Notes under the pieces: model-generated
What the model saw: only the letters and a program-made list of their open reading frames with translations
Databases searched by the model: none
What the model was told of the DNA's origin: nothing
Translations under genes and position numbers: made by a program
Assembly: GCA_044221555.1 (NCBI GenBank)
Contig: JBGAOY010000008.1
Location: 1 to 64,000 of the forward strand
From: JAEUJM01 sp044221555
GTDB taxonomy: Bacteria; Actinomycetota; Acidimicrobiia; Acidimicrobiales; DATDAH01
Length of the DNA: 64,000 bases
Direction of reading: 5' to 3'
In this document: positions 1-8,941 of the stretch, in pieces
Numbering within the stretch: the first letter of the stretch is position 1
How the letters are laid out: the number at the start of each line of letters is the position of its first letter

Positions 1-600
1 CCCGGCGACCACATCGAGGAGCTGCCCGCTGCGGGCGTCGACCATCTGAGTCGACCACCGCTGGGTCCGCCAGCGCCCCTCACGCACGAACAAGGTCTCG
101 TCCAACGACAACGCCCGCACCACCCCGATCCGGTCGCCGTCGGCGTCCAGGAGCGCTTCGCCATAGGCGATCACGGCGTCGTTGACGGTGTGCCAGTCAC
201 AGCCGAGCGCGTCGGCGACCTCGGCCACCGACCGGCCCCAACGGCCCACCTGTTCGCACGCCCACCGGCCCGCCCTGGTCGTGAGGCGATGCCCGGCCGG
301 GGCGATGTCGGGGTGCTCGAGGGTCCACGACCCGATCCCGCACCGGAACCGGGGGCACCGCCACCGGGTGCGGACCACCCGCAGAGTCACGGTCTGGTCG
401 AACGCGGGCAGATCGACCAGGTCGACCTCACGGCGGTCCTTCACCCACGCCGCCGTGCAGCACCGGCCGCATGTAGGCCGCGCCTCGCGCGCAGCGACGA
501 CCACCACGAGCCGCCCAAGCTCCGGATCGGCGACGCCGAGGACATCGATGTCGGGCAAGCCCACCAGCAGCTCGCACATGCGCGTAGGGTCGATATCCAC
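1..600 (-). CDS. ISL3-family transposase, N-terminal 200 residues (runs off the left edge)
   Basis: The reading frame is open from a GTG at 600 to the window edge and encodes 200 residues. It starts VDIDPTRMCELLVGLPDIDV. A cysteine-rich N-terminus follows (TCGRC near residue 43, WRCPRFRC near residue 80), typical of the zf-ISL3 zinc finger. After that comes a helix-turn-helix-like stretch (SVAEVADALGCDWHTV) and the start of the DDE domain (SLDET), where the first catalytic Asp is expected. It would cut and paste the element. The C-terminus with the remaining acidic residues is missing, so intactness is unknown. An ATG lies seven codons downstream of the chosen start. Confidence 0.85.
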   Translation of the reverse strand, partial: MDIDPTRMCELLVGLPDIDVLGVADPELGRLVVVVAAREARPTCGRCCTAAWVKDRREVDLVDLPAFDQTVTLRVVRTRWRCPRFRCGIGSWTLEHPDIAPAGHRLTTRAGRWACEQVGRWGRSVAEVADALGCDWHTVNDAVIAYGEALLDADGDRIGVVRALSLDETLFVREGRWRTQRWSTQMVDARSGQLLDVVAG

Positions 601-710
601 AGGGGCTCCTCGGGCTCGGACGGCGTCAGAACCACCGATTCTGTGGAGTCCCTGTGCCGCGCCCGGGGACCCTCAGCCCGACATCAGACCCCACTCAGAT
701 CCGAAGAGCC
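1..710 (-). mobile_element. ISL3-family insertion sequence, right part only
   Basis: The element enters from the left edge and ends near 710. It carries the N-terminal part of an ISL3-type transposase on the minus strand. At 699-710 the sequence reads ATCCGAAGAGCC, whose complement GGCTCTTCGGAT is the kind of terminal inverted repeat known for this family. Bases 711-718 (GCCAAAGC) would be one copy of the 8-bp target duplication that ISL3 elements make. The other end lies outside the window, so both repeat and duplication are inferred. Confidence 0.75.
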
Positions 711-800
711 GCCAAAGCGAACGCTTCGTACAGCACTGGGTGGCGTCGCATGGCGCAGCGTCCCGTATCATCGGCTGCTCACCGGTGAGCGGGGGCGTGG

Positions 801-1220
801 GTGCAACTCAGTGACGTCGAAGGCAGGGTCGAACGCTTCCTGACCGAATTCCTCGGTCCCGTCGACCGGGACCGACACGGCCATCACACGTTCGCCGTCG
901 GGACGGCGCGCATCTGGGTGTACGTCGAGGAGCAGGGCGGTCACGCGATCGTGAAGATCGACTCGCCGCTGGTGCTCGGGGTCGAACCCTCCGCCGAGCT
1001 CTTCCGCTACGTGGCCACCGAGAACAACTACATCTTCGGCAAGTTGCGGGTGGCCGAGTACGCCGCCGAATGGAACCTGATCCTGAGCTACGGCCTGCTG
1101 GCCGACTGCCTCGACCGTGTGGAACTGGAGATGGCAGTCGGAGCGGTCGCCGACCTGGCCGATCGCTGGGACGATGCCTTGGTTGCCCGGTTCGGTGGTC
1201 GAGTGTTCCATCCGGGCTGA
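801..1220 (+). CDS. YbjN / type III secretion chaperone-like domain protein
   Basis: This is a 139-residue soluble protein with no signal or membrane segment. The alternating strand pattern (TFAVGTARIWVYVEEQGGHAIVKIDSPLV) and the motif YVATENNYIFGKL match the small YbjN-like fold, a family usually read as a chaperone or regulatory adaptor; no enzyme residues are expected. The start is a GTG at 801 behind a G-rich stretch. It converges with the DisA_N-like gene. A second YbjN-like protein sits next to mshA at the other end of the window. Specific function unknown. Confidence 0.7.
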   Translation: MQLSDVEGRVERFLTEFLGPVDRDRHGHHTFAVGTARIWVYVEEQGGHAIVKIDSPLVLGVEPSAELFRYVATENNYIFGKLRVAEYAAEWNLILSYGLLADCLDRVELEMAVGAVADLADRWDDALVARFGGRVFHPG

Positions 1221-1266
1221 GCCGCACGGGGCCTTCCGCTCGTGTCGGCCCGCGATCGCCGTTCGG

Positions 1267-2781
1267 TCAGGAATCGAAGAATTCTCGGTCGATCGTCCTC
1301 GGGTCGGTGTCGTGGAACACCGGATGGGCCATGACCGCGGCCTCGACGTGCGAGCGCAACTCGTTCGCCCGGGCACGTTGGTCGGCCGACAACGCCGACT
1401 CGATGGCTTGCAGCTGATCCCATGCCCGTTCGAACACGGCGAGGTCGATCGGCGGTTCGGCGGCGGCCCGGATGCGTCGGAAGGCGTCGGCGACGCGGTC
1501 GGGCGCGACGGCGGGGGTCACCTTCGGGATGAGGTCCACGAGACGATCCTCGGAGAGGAGGACGATCATGGTGGCGACTTCGGCCGAGGCCTGGTAGCGA
1601 ACGGCGGAATTGAAGCGGGCACCACGCGATCGATCACCGCCGGTGGTGGCACGGCCGTCGAGGATGGCGCCGAAGGAGTGGCATCGTCCTTCGGCGTCGA
1701 GCACCACCGCTCCGTCGATACGAGCGAGTTGGACGAGCGCCGCCGGGTCGAGGCGGACGGGATCGATGCCGAGCGACTCCGAGGCGAGACGCGCCGACTC
1801 CTGCCCGGCCGCGGTGGTGACCACCAACGTGGTGCCGTGGCCAACCTGCCGGGCGAGTGCCTCCACCACCGACCACAGGTAGTCGACGTGACCCTCGACG
1901 GCATCACCGAGCACCTGGCGGGCCGTCGTCGAGAACGTGGCCCGGTCGAGCCGCAGGCGAGGCAGCATGGGGACCCCGAATTCGACACGCAGGATCCGGC
2001 GGTGCTGGTGGCGCACCTCCCAGCAACCGGTGCCCACGATGTCGATCCGGGTCAACTGGCGTTCGACCGCCTCGGCCGCCCCGGGCTCGGCTCCGAGGCC
2101 GAACACGTCGCGCCCGTCGGTCAGGAGGGCCAGTGACTGCGCACCGCTCACCTCGAGCAGCTTCCGCAGCGTGCGGGCGTCGCTCAACGGAACTGGCGAC
2201 GCGAGCCGGACCTGCACCTCGACACCGTCGCCGTCCCCGGTGGCGAGGACCAGGTTGCCGCGGGCCGGCCCGCCCTCCAAGGGGAGCGCGGAGACGCGGT
2301 TCAACGCCGTGAACAACTGATCGGCAGGGAGGCCGGCCGATGATGCGGCACGGGCCAGCAGTCCCCGGGCCGCCACCCGAGCGACCTCCTCGGGATCGAA
2401 GGCGGAGGTGTTCAGTGCTGCGATCGCCTCCGGATTCTGGAGCGCCGCCGCGCCGATCACGACGAGTCGAGAAAGGGCGACATGCACGAGCGATGCCGCC
2501 TCACCGGGGGCCATCGACGGGACCTGGCCGAGGTGATCGACGTCGGCACCGACGGCTACCGCCTGGTCGCCGCACCCGGTCGTCACGGGTGTCGACCGGG
2601 TCCACCACCACGCCGGGTCGTCGTGTCCGGCTGCGATGTCGCTCACCGGGACGACCGCAACCCTGGTCTCACCCTCGAACCCGATCAGGTGGGCGACCGA
2701 TCGGGCAGCCTCGCCGAGCGCGGTCCGGACCGCGGTCTCGTGAGCTTCCATCAGGGGGACGCTACCCAGAGCGGCCCTCAT
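1267..2781 (-). CDS. DisA_N (diadenylate cyclase-type) domain protein
   Basis: A protein of about 504 residues. The C-terminal third carries the DAC fold: DGAVVLDAEGRCHSFGAIL near residue 355 matches the DGA motif of c-di-AMP synthases. The second motif, normally RHR followed by small residues, reads RGARFNSAVRYQ near residue 383. The N-terminal ~320 residues are not recognised. It may make c-di-AMP or only bind a nucleotide. The start is uncertain: ATG 2781 has an AGGA just upstream, ATG 2751 is also possible, and an in-frame extension to 2844 overlaps the divergent promoter. It converges with the YbjN-like gene and diverges from the gene at 2864. Confidence 0.75.
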   Translation of the reverse strand: MRAALGSVPLMEAHETAVRTALGEAARSVAHLIGFEGETRVAVVPVSDIAAGHDDPAWWWTRSTPVTTGCGDQAVAVGADVDHLGQVPSMAPGEAASLVHVALSRLVVIGAAALQNPEAIAALNTSAFDPEEVARVAARGLLARAASSAGLPADQLFTALNRVSALPLEGGPARGNLVLATGDGDGVEVQVRLASPVPLSDARTLRKLLEVSGAQSLALLTDGRDVFGLGAEPGAAEAVERQLTRIDIVGTGCWEVRHQHRRILRVEFGVPMLPRLRLDRATFSTTARQVLGDAVEGHVDYLWSVVEALARQVGHGTTLVVTTAAGQESARLASESLGIDPVRLDPAALVQLARIDGAVVLDAEGRCHSFGAILDGRATTGGDRSRGARFNSAVRYQASAEVATMIVLLSEDRLVDLIPKVTPAVAPDRVADAFRRIRAAAEPPIDLAVFERAWDQLQAIESALSADQRARANELRSHVEAAVMAHPVFHDTDPRTIDREFFDS

Positions 2782-2850
2782 CGATCCTGGGGGCCTGCTC
2801 GGGTATCGGCCATCTGCGGCGCTGTGGCGTCGGCGCCTTGGCACGTCGGG

Positions 2851-2856
2851 TACCGT
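2851..2856 (+). promoter_or_regulatory. -10 element of a leaderless promoter
   Basis: TACCGT lies 7 nt before the GTG at 2864, so transcription would begin at or next to the start codon. The same TANNNT-N6-8-start arrangement recurs at many genes here. No good -35 was seen. Confidence 0.45.
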
Positions 2857-2863
2857 CTCCGAT

Positions 2864-3361
2864 GTGCCAACCCCGGAAATCAGAGAGCGTTTCGACGTGG
2901 GCGAGTGGAACGATCTCAGGGTCTTTCCCGCCGCGGTCTTCGCCCTGGTCGCAGGGGTCGACGCCGAGGTCGACCCTCAGGAGTGGGCCGAGTACGACGA
3001 AGAACTGGACCAGGGTGCGATTGCCCGTGACCCGTTGCAGGCGGCGATACTCGCCGACCTCGGTCGCCTCCCGGAGACCGAACGACGAGGTGTGATCGGC
3101 CGGGCCGATGCCATGTTCGGTCGCAAGGGCGCCGTGGAGGAATGGGCCACGCGGGTGCGCGCCGCGCTCGAGGCGCACCTCGACGACGTCGAGTACCACC
3201 GCTTCACGACGTCGATGGTGCTGTTCGGTGCAGAAGTCGCCGACTCGAGCGGAACCGATGACCTCACCGAGGTCGATTTCGAGGCCACCGCGTTGTCGCT
3301 GCTCGTCGAGTTGTTCTCGGTCGACATGGATGCCGGCCTCCGCGCGCTGGCCAAGAGCTGA
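2864..3361 (+). CDS. Conserved hypothetical protein
   Basis: A 165-residue acidic, soluble, mostly helical protein without signal peptide or membrane segments. The GTG start is supported by a -10 element 7 nt upstream (leaderless). The residues look evenly conserved-hydrophobic (VFALVAGVDAEVD near the start, EATALSLLVELFSVDMDAGL near the end), vaguely like TerB-type helical proteins, but no family is claimed. It is divergent from the DisA_N-like gene and ends 61 bp before the small zinc-knuckle gene. Confidence 0.6.
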   Translation: MPTPEIRERFDVGEWNDLRVFPAAVFALVAGVDAEVDPQEWAEYDEELDQGAIARDPLQAAILADLGRLPETERRGVIGRADAMFGRKGAVEEWATRVRAALEAHLDDVEYHRFTTSMVLFGAEVADSSGTDDLTEVDFEATALSLLVELFSVDMDAGLRALAKS

Positions 3362-3422
3362 TCAACACCGTCGCACACCGAGCTCCCGGGCCGTGACGGT
3401 TCCCGGTTGAAGGAGCACCGGA

Positions 3423-3598
3423 ATGCCGAAGAAGTGGCACAGGGGCGGCTGCAACGCCGAAACATGGACGGAGAAGTGCTTCCGGTGCGGGGGGGGCACG
3501 GACACCGCAGCGGGAACGTGAACGATCCCCGTGACTGCTCGTGGTGCAGCGGGTTCGGCGTCATCTGTGGGGCATGCGAGAAGGCGTTCAACAAGTAG
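3423..3598 (+). pseudogene. Small zinc-knuckle protein split by a frameshift at a G8 run
   Basis: The ATG at 3423 has a strong Shine-Dalgarno AGGAG 7 nt upstream (3411-3415) and starts MPKKWHRGGCNAETW, reaching CFRCGGG. There it meets a run of eight G (3489-3496), and its own frame stops at 3521. The -1 frame continues without a break to 3598 and supplies CSWCSGFGVICGACEKAF. One extra G, or a ribosomal slip back by one base, would join the two into a protein of about 58 residues with CxxC pairs suited to bind zinc. It could be a sequencing error, a true pseudogene or programmed frameshifting. Function unknown. Confidence 0.6.
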
Positions 3599-3629
3599 GC
3601 CCGCGCGGTTCGAGAGACGTGACGCACGA

Positions 3630-5672
3630 TCAGCGCAGCAGGCGGACCAGCCACAGGGCGCCCTCGCCGGCGGCAGCCACGGAGCGGGCACATTGGCCCG
3701 TGGCGATCGCGTGCACCGCGCCGGGCAGGGTGACGGGTGACGGCCACGGGTCAGTGAGATCGTTGGCGACGAACTCGAGGCCGGCCTGGGTCCCGAACAC
3801 GGCGAGACCGGCGCTGGGCATCGAGGCCAGGCACGTGGCGTCCACGTCGAGCGAGCCACGCACGCCGACCACGCGCGTCGGGCCATGGGGGCCGGCCTCA
3901 TCGGCCGGGCTGATCAGGTGCCAGCGATCGATCGCCGAGAACTCGGCGTCGCGGGCACGCGGCGGATGGTCGAACCGCGACGGGAGCTGCGGGATCGTGT
4001 CGCGGTCCACGGCCAAGGTGCGGGCGCCGATGCGGACCGTGCTCACCGACCCGTCGTCGTGCCAGGCGAGGGCCCAGCCGGCGTCCCGAGCACAGGGCGC
4101 GATGCCTGCCACGGGGGAACCCTGAAGGGTCGCTGTGGCAACCGGCCGGGTGCCGGCGAACAGTTCGATGGAGCTCTCCGAAACCACGAGCAGGCGACCG
4201 TCGACCGCGGCGGCCGCGGTGCGCACAGCGTCCTCGCCCGGCAACACGACCTCGGCCACGGTGCCGTCGGCGTCGACGGTGACGACCACCCGGTCCTCGT
4301 GCACGAGTGCGGCACGATCCCCCCAACTCACCGCCGCCGCCAGAGCAGATCCGGGCCCGGGGCCGCCAAGGTGACCCAGGGTCTCGAGCTCGCCCGGGCC
4401 CCGTTGCAGGTCGAGACGCCAGCGTCGGCCGTCGGCACCGATCACCACCAGCGATCGCCCGGCCCAGACGACGGTGGGCGTCCTGCCTCCGGGCACCGGC
4501 ACCTCGGCCATCCGGGCGCGCTGATCCGGTCGGTCGACGTGACCGATCCGGTTCCATTCCCTCATCTCGTAGAGATGGACACGGCGCCGGTCCAGCACCG
4601 CCGCCCTCGTGGACGAGACGTCGTAGCCGATGTCGTCGATCGGCAACGCCGGTGTGACAGGCGGGTCGGGCCCGTCGGCGGCAGCCGGGTGCACCTCGAA
4701 CTCCCAGGGCCACTCCCGGGCGCCATCGGCCCGGGCGCTCTTCATCGCGTCGAGGTAACCGACCGAGCAGGACTTGATCCCACAGTCCTCCGGCGGTTCG
4801 TTGGTGTTGTACGGCGCCACCAGTTGGCTGCTGTCCGGGGTGAAGTGCGGTTCGAGGGCGTTCCAGTGCCGTTCGTGGTGGAGGGGCTCGAGGGTGACCG
4901 TGCGGCCGTCCAGGCGGTCCTCGACGACGAGGTGGTACCCGTCGCGCACGCGCCACCGCCCACGGGTGAACGTGACCATCTCCTCGGTCTCGAGGCGCTC
5001 GTCGGTCCATCGCAGCGGTGCCCGCCGGCGCCACCACACCTTGTCCCACGCCCGGGTGGGAGCGGACGGCCGGTCGGCGAGCCGCCAGCGGAGGTCGGAG
5101 TGCTCGGCGAACCTGGCCCGGACCTCACCGGCGTCGTTGCACCACAGCGTCGTCGGATCGATGTGATGCGCATCGGGGACCCGTAGCACCACCGGCAGCC
5201 CGCCCCGTCGCCGCCCGTAGAGCTCGGCGCGGGTGGGATCGAGGGCGACGACCACCCGGGCCGTCGGCGACACCACCAGGGCCCAGCCCGAGGGCGACCC
5301 GACCAGCGTGGGGCCCACGTCCGGTCGGCGGTGACGCCACGGGTCGTGATCGGCGCTGGGTTGGACGTAGGCGTGCAACAAGGTGGCGGCCTCGGAGGCG
5401 ATCTCGACCTTCAGCGCCTCGAACTCCTCGGTGACCCTCGACTGGTAGTCCGGGGCTACCCGGGTGAGCAGGGCGAGCGCGGCGGCGTCGCCCTGTTGCT
5501 TCGCCGCCTCGAACTCGTCGAGCTGGGCCGTGGTCATCTGCTGTACCAGCACCATGCCGACCCGGGTCTCGAGGGACTCGTAGATCGCTTCCAGCAACTG
5601 CTGTGCGTCGGCGTCACCCAGCTCCCCCAGGCCGAGCTCGGCCAGCAGATCACGATCGAGTCGGATCGTCAT
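3630..5672 (-). CDS. DUF5663 domain protein with C-terminal beta-propeller-like region
   Basis: A 680-residue protein. Residues 1-100 (IRLDRDLLAELGLGEL, then LEAIYESLETRVGM) match the helical DUF5663 domain. The rest is rich in short strands (GRSLVVIGADGRRWRLDL, GRLLVVSESSIELF, GWALAWHDDGSVSTVRI) spaced like a beta-propeller. There is no signal peptide. Its start lies 23 bp inside the end of the upstream ATPase gene, so the two are translationally coupled and probably act together. The closest known setting for DUF5663 is beside conjugation-type ATPases; its actual role is not known. Confidence 0.7.
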   Translation of the reverse strand: MTIRLDRDLLAELGLGELGDADAQQLLEAIYESLETRVGMVLVQQMTTAQLDEFEAAKQQGDAAALALLTRVAPDYQSRVTEEFEALKVEIASEAATLLHAYVQPSADHDPWRHRRPDVGPTLVGSPSGWALVVSPTARVVVALDPTRAELYGRRRGGLPVVLRVPDAHHIDPTTLWCNDAGEVRARFAEHSDLRWRLADRPSAPTRAWDKVWWRRRAPLRWTDERLETEEMVTFTRGRWRVRDGYHLVVEDRLDGRTVTLEPLHHERHWNALEPHFTPDSSQLVAPYNTNEPPEDCGIKSCSVGYLDAMKSARADGAREWPWEFEVHPAAADGPDPPVTPALPIDDIGYDVSSTRAAVLDRRRVHLYEMREWNRIGHVDRPDQRARMAEVPVPGGRTPTVVWAGRSLVVIGADGRRWRLDLQRGPGELETLGHLGGPGPGSALAAAVSWGDRAALVHEDRVVVTVDADGTVAEVVLPGEDAVRTAAAAVDGRLLVVSESSIELFAGTRPVATATLQGSPVAGIAPCARDAGWALAWHDDGSVSTVRIGARTLAVDRDTIPQLPSRFDHPPRARDAEFSAIDRWHLISPADEAGPHGPTRVVGVRGSLDVDATCLASMPSAGLAVFGTQAGLEFVANDLTDPWPSPVTLPGAVHAIATGQCARSVAAAGEGALWLVRLLR

Positions 5673-8430
5673 CGGCCTCCCCGCCGTCGTGATGGGTCAC
5701 CACCTCGACCTCGAGGTCGAGCGCGTTCAGGTCGGCGACGAGGGACTCGACGCTCTCGCGGTCGACGCCGTCGACGTCGACGCCGGTGGGCATCTGCTCG
5801 ATCAATCGACGAGCCCTGACCGCGTCCATCCCGGGGAGGGCAGAGCGCAGCAGCTTGGCGATCTGCGGCTGGCTCCTGTCGGTCCCACCCGTGACCCGCA
5901 GCGTGACGGCGGTCGCGGTGGCGCGCTTGGCCAGCCACTCGTCGAGGAACGACGAGCGCTCCGCGGGAGGCGGTTGCACCTCTCCGGCGGTCTTCGACGA
6001 CACCGAGCCCGAGACGTGGCGCCAGCGGGCGAAGAAGGCCCGATCGAGCTCCTCGACGGGGCGCGCCCACCTCGCCCGGGAGCGGGCACGAGCTTCGGTG
6101 GCGCGTTCGGGGTCGCCTCTGTCGTTCGGCGGGTCGGTGTGGAGGACGAGCGGGTCGAGCGGCACGCCGTTCTCACTCAGCGATGCCACCGCCGTGTGGT
6201 TGGGCAGGGTGATGAGGTCCTGCCCGTGGAGCTCGCGGCCCAGCCACGTGGCCGAGAGGCCGGCATCCATGGGCCCGAGGCGGAAGGTGACGCGGTTGCC
6301 GACGTTGCCCATGATCGCCTCGCGGGTCCGTTCGGGGACCTGGGTGAGGAACTGGTTGGCCAGGGTCATGCCGACTCGGAACTTGCGGGCCTCGGACAAG
6401 ACGTCGGGCAGCGAGTCGCTGGTCATGTTCTGGAACTCGTCGATGTAGACGAAGAAGTCCTGCCGCTCGGCTTCGGGTATCGACGCCCGTTCCAGCGCCG
6501 CCGACCACAGGCGGGTGAAGACGATGTGGCCGATGAGCGAGCTGTTGTACTCGCCGAGGAGTCCCTTGGACAGGTTGACGAGCAGGATGCGTCGCTCGTT
6601 CAGGATGTCGGAGAACGAGATGGTGGATTCGGCCTGGCCCACCACGTTGCGGACGAGCCTCGATGTCCGGAAGATCTCGAACTTCGACCGGAACCACGAC
6701 ACGACCTCCTGCCACTCGTTCGAGCGGGACATCGACATCTCGCCCAGCCAGAATTCGGACAAGATCGGGTCGGTGAGGCCCTTCACCAGGTGGTCGCGCA
6801 CCGCCGCGTCGATGAAGAGCGTGCTGATGTCGAGCATCGACGACGGCTGTTCCGGATGGGAGAGCAGGAGCAGGGCGGACTGGCGGAGCATGCTCTCGAA
6901 GCGGGGACCGACGAACCCCTGTCGGTTGGGGTCGAACAGCTCGTAGAACATGTTCGCGAGCTCCGAGACCACGTATTCCTGCTGCACCGCCGTCTCGGCC
7001 TCGAGCAGGTTCACGCCGACCACCGCCTCGGTGTCGGCGGGGTCGACCAGCACCACGTCGTCGAGGCGCTCCTCGGGGATGTTGCCCAACAGGGTCTCGA
7101 CCAGGTCGCCGTGGGGGTCGAGGATGGCGACGCCAGCACCTGCAGCGATGTCCTGCAGCGCCAGGTTCAACAGCAGCGTGGACTTGCCCGTGCCGGTCTG
7201 ACCGACGACGTAGAGGTGACGGAACCGCTCCTCGGGGTCCAGCAGTACGGGCCGGCGCCCGTGGCCGACCAGTGTGCCCATGCGACGCCCTTCGGTGGCC
7301 AGTTCGCCCAGGGGTGGCTCGAGTTCGGGGGTGGTGAGCGTCTCGATGCCCGGGAAGTCGTCGTCGGTGACCGGCATGCGGAAGAGGGTCGCGGCCTCCC
7401 AGGGGCCCAGGAGGCGCCGCAGTCGTTCGAGGCCGCCCGGGGCCAGGCTGGGGATGGGCTCGCCGAGGGTCAGGCCCTCGTAGGCGGCCCGCAGCACGCC
7501 GGCGTCGACGTCGACGTTGCCGCGGAGGACCGCGAACCCACCTTGGAGCATGCCGCTGGCGGCAGCACCGTGACGGGTGGGCTCGCTCGCCGCGTGGCCG
7601 ATCGCCGACAGCAGCGAGCGGCTGATCGGGTCGGGACTGGCCACCAGGCAACGGACCTCGAAGACCGGGCGCAGGTAGAGCAGGGCCTCGAGAGTGGCCA
7701 CGGAGGCCCGCAGCAGGCCGGCCTCGGGCACCGAGTCGACCGTGCTCATGATGAGCTCCTCGATGCCGAGGCGTTCGTCGTCGGTGAGGCCGGTCGGACG
7801 GAGGACGACCCGGAGGCACACCGGTGCCTCTTGCGCCAGCAGCACCGAGGCGAGGCGGCGGAGGTCGTCCGCGGCCGGTCCGAGCGTCCACATGCTCCAC
7901 AGGCTGCGATCGACGACGCTCAGCGAGCCGCGCTCGGTCGGATCGGCACCTGCGGGCGAGAACCCGAACCCACGGGTGCTCCCCGACCAACGCAAGGGGC
8001 TGCACGGCTCTTCTCGCCGTGCGATCTCGGCCCAATGTGCAGGATCGAACGGTGCCAGTATCTCTTGCAGCTCTCCGCCGTCCTGCACGGGCACGAAACT
8101 GCCGCGCCGGGGTGGGGCGCCCAGCATGTCGAGCAGGTCGTCGCTGAGCTCGGCCACACGGTCGGGGGTCGGTTCGTCGCCATCCGGGCCGGTGATGGCG
8201 GTGATCAGATGGACGTGGAGCGACCCCGACTCTGGTGCGTCGGGCTGCGGCGTCGACAGCAGTTGGAGGACGAACCGGGCATCGCTCTGCCCGTCCATGG
8301 CCATCACAAAGGCGACGGCATCACGGACGGCGTCCTCGGGTTCGAGGTCCCGGTCCGGGTGCAGGTGTTCGAGCGCGATGGCAAAGCGCAACTCGCCCGA
8401 ACTGGGGCCCACCACCACCGCCGGTTTCAC
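5650..8430 (-). CDS. VirB4/TraG-like AAA ATPase with L7/L12-like C-terminal domain
   Basis: About 926 residues from GTG 8430. A long N-terminal part is followed by a HerA/TraG-type motor: Walker A GQTGTGKST near residue 410 and FVYIDEFQNM (Walker B) near 660, plus an arginine-rich end. The last ~75 residues (AKLLRSALPGMDAVRARRL, then DLNALDLEVEVV) resemble the C-terminal domain of ribosomal protein L7/L12. Such ATPases pump DNA or protein through type IV-like machines, but no relaxase or pilus gene is visible. The reading frame stays open to 8667, but those extra residues look non-conserved. TACCGT 8 nt upstream supports GTG 8430. Confidence 0.8.
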   Translation of the reverse strand: MKPAVVVGPSSGELRFAIALEHLHPDRDLEPEDAVRDAVAFVMAMDGQSDARFVLQLLSTPQPDAPESGSLHVHLITAITGPDGDEPTPDRVAELSDDLLDMLGAPPRRGSFVPVQDGGELQEILAPFDPAHWAEIARREEPCSPLRWSGSTRGFGFSPAGADPTERGSLSVVDRSLWSMWTLGPAADDLRRLASVLLAQEAPVCLRVVLRPTGLTDDERLGIEELIMSTVDSVPEAGLLRASVATLEALLYLRPVFEVRCLVASPDPISRSLLSAIGHAASEPTRHGAAASGMLQGGFAVLRGNVDVDAGVLRAAYEGLTLGEPIPSLAPGGLERLRRLLGPWEAATLFRMPVTDDDFPGIETLTTPELEPPLGELATEGRRMGTLVGHGRRPVLLDPEERFRHLYVVGQTGTGKSTLLLNLALQDIAAGAGVAILDPHGDLVETLLGNIPEERLDDVVLVDPADTEAVVGVNLLEAETAVQQEYVVSELANMFYELFDPNRQGFVGPRFESMLRQSALLLLSHPEQPSSMLDISTLFIDAAVRDHLVKGLTDPILSEFWLGEMSMSRSNEWQEVVSWFRSKFEIFRTSRLVRNVVGQAESTISFSDILNERRILLVNLSKGLLGEYNSSLIGHIVFTRLWSAALERASIPEAERQDFFVYIDEFQNMTSDSLPDVLSEARKFRVGMTLANQFLTQVPERTREAIMGNVGNRVTFRLGPMDAGLSATWLGRELHGQDLITLPNHTAVASLSENGVPLDPLVLHTDPPNDRGDPERATEARARSRARWARPVEELDRAFFARWRHVSGSVSSKTAGEVQPPPAERSSFLDEWLAKRATATAVTLRVTGGTDRSQPQIAKLLRSALPGMDAVRARRLIEQMPTGVDVDGVDRESVESLVADLNALDLEVEVVTHHDGGEADDDPTRS

Positions 8431-8605
8431 GGAACGGGACGGTAGCCCGCCCGCTCCGGATTCCTCGCAGGATGAGGGCGGACGTCGACGGTGATACTCC
8501 CCGGGGTCCTCGGCTTCGATGCGTCCCGAGTGCGACGCCGTACCCGACGTGGGACTGGCAAGCTGGCCGCCGTGCCCGACGAGCCGCCTGTCGACCCCTT
8601 CTGAC

Positions 8606-8941
8606 GTGACCACGACTGATGCCTTCGGCCGTGGCGCCGAGCTCGACGAGGTGATCGAGAGGATCACCGTCGACGCGTACGGCGACGAGCCCTACTGGTG
8701 CTTCCTGCAGGCGTTCACCGATGAGGTCGACTTCCCCCTGGAATCGACGGTGGTGGGGACGCCGGTGCGGGTGGTCGGTGTCGACTTCGATGGCGACGAG
8801 CGCCGTGGTCTGGTCGCCGTCGTCGAGAACGAGCGTGGCCGATACCGGGTGTCGATCCTCGACGTGACTATCGAGCCTCTTCATCAGCACGCCGCCGCAC
8901 TGGTCGCTGCCTACTGTCGTTGGCTGGGGGTGGACGACTGA
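8606..8941 (+). CDS. CcbP-like (calcium-binding protein family) small protein
   Basis: A 111-residue acidic protein from GTG 8606. The pattern ITVDAYGDEPYWCFLQAF, then GTPVRVVGVDFDG, DERRGLVAVV and a C-terminal AALVAAYCRWLG matches the CcbP/Calci_bind family, first described as a cyanobacterial calcium-binding protein. Whether this copy binds calcium is not shown. It is divergent from the big ATPase and its stop codon overlaps the ATG of the next gene, so the two are coupled. Confidence 0.65.
   Translation: MTTTDAFGRGAELDEVIERITVDAYGDEPYWCFLQAFTDEVDFPLESTVVGTPVRVVGVDFDGDERRGLVAVVENERGRYRVSILDVTIEPLHQHAAALVAAYCRWLGVDD

Noticed and set aside
5689..8445. Open 918-codon frame opposite the ATPase gene
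   Set aside because: It is the shadow of the ATPase gene: low-complexity His/Gly/Glu-rich text, no domains, caused by high GC.
8431..8667. N-terminal extension of the ATPase
   Set aside because: The extra 79 residues look non-conserved and overlap the divergent gene's start; a leaderless -10 supports GTG 8430.
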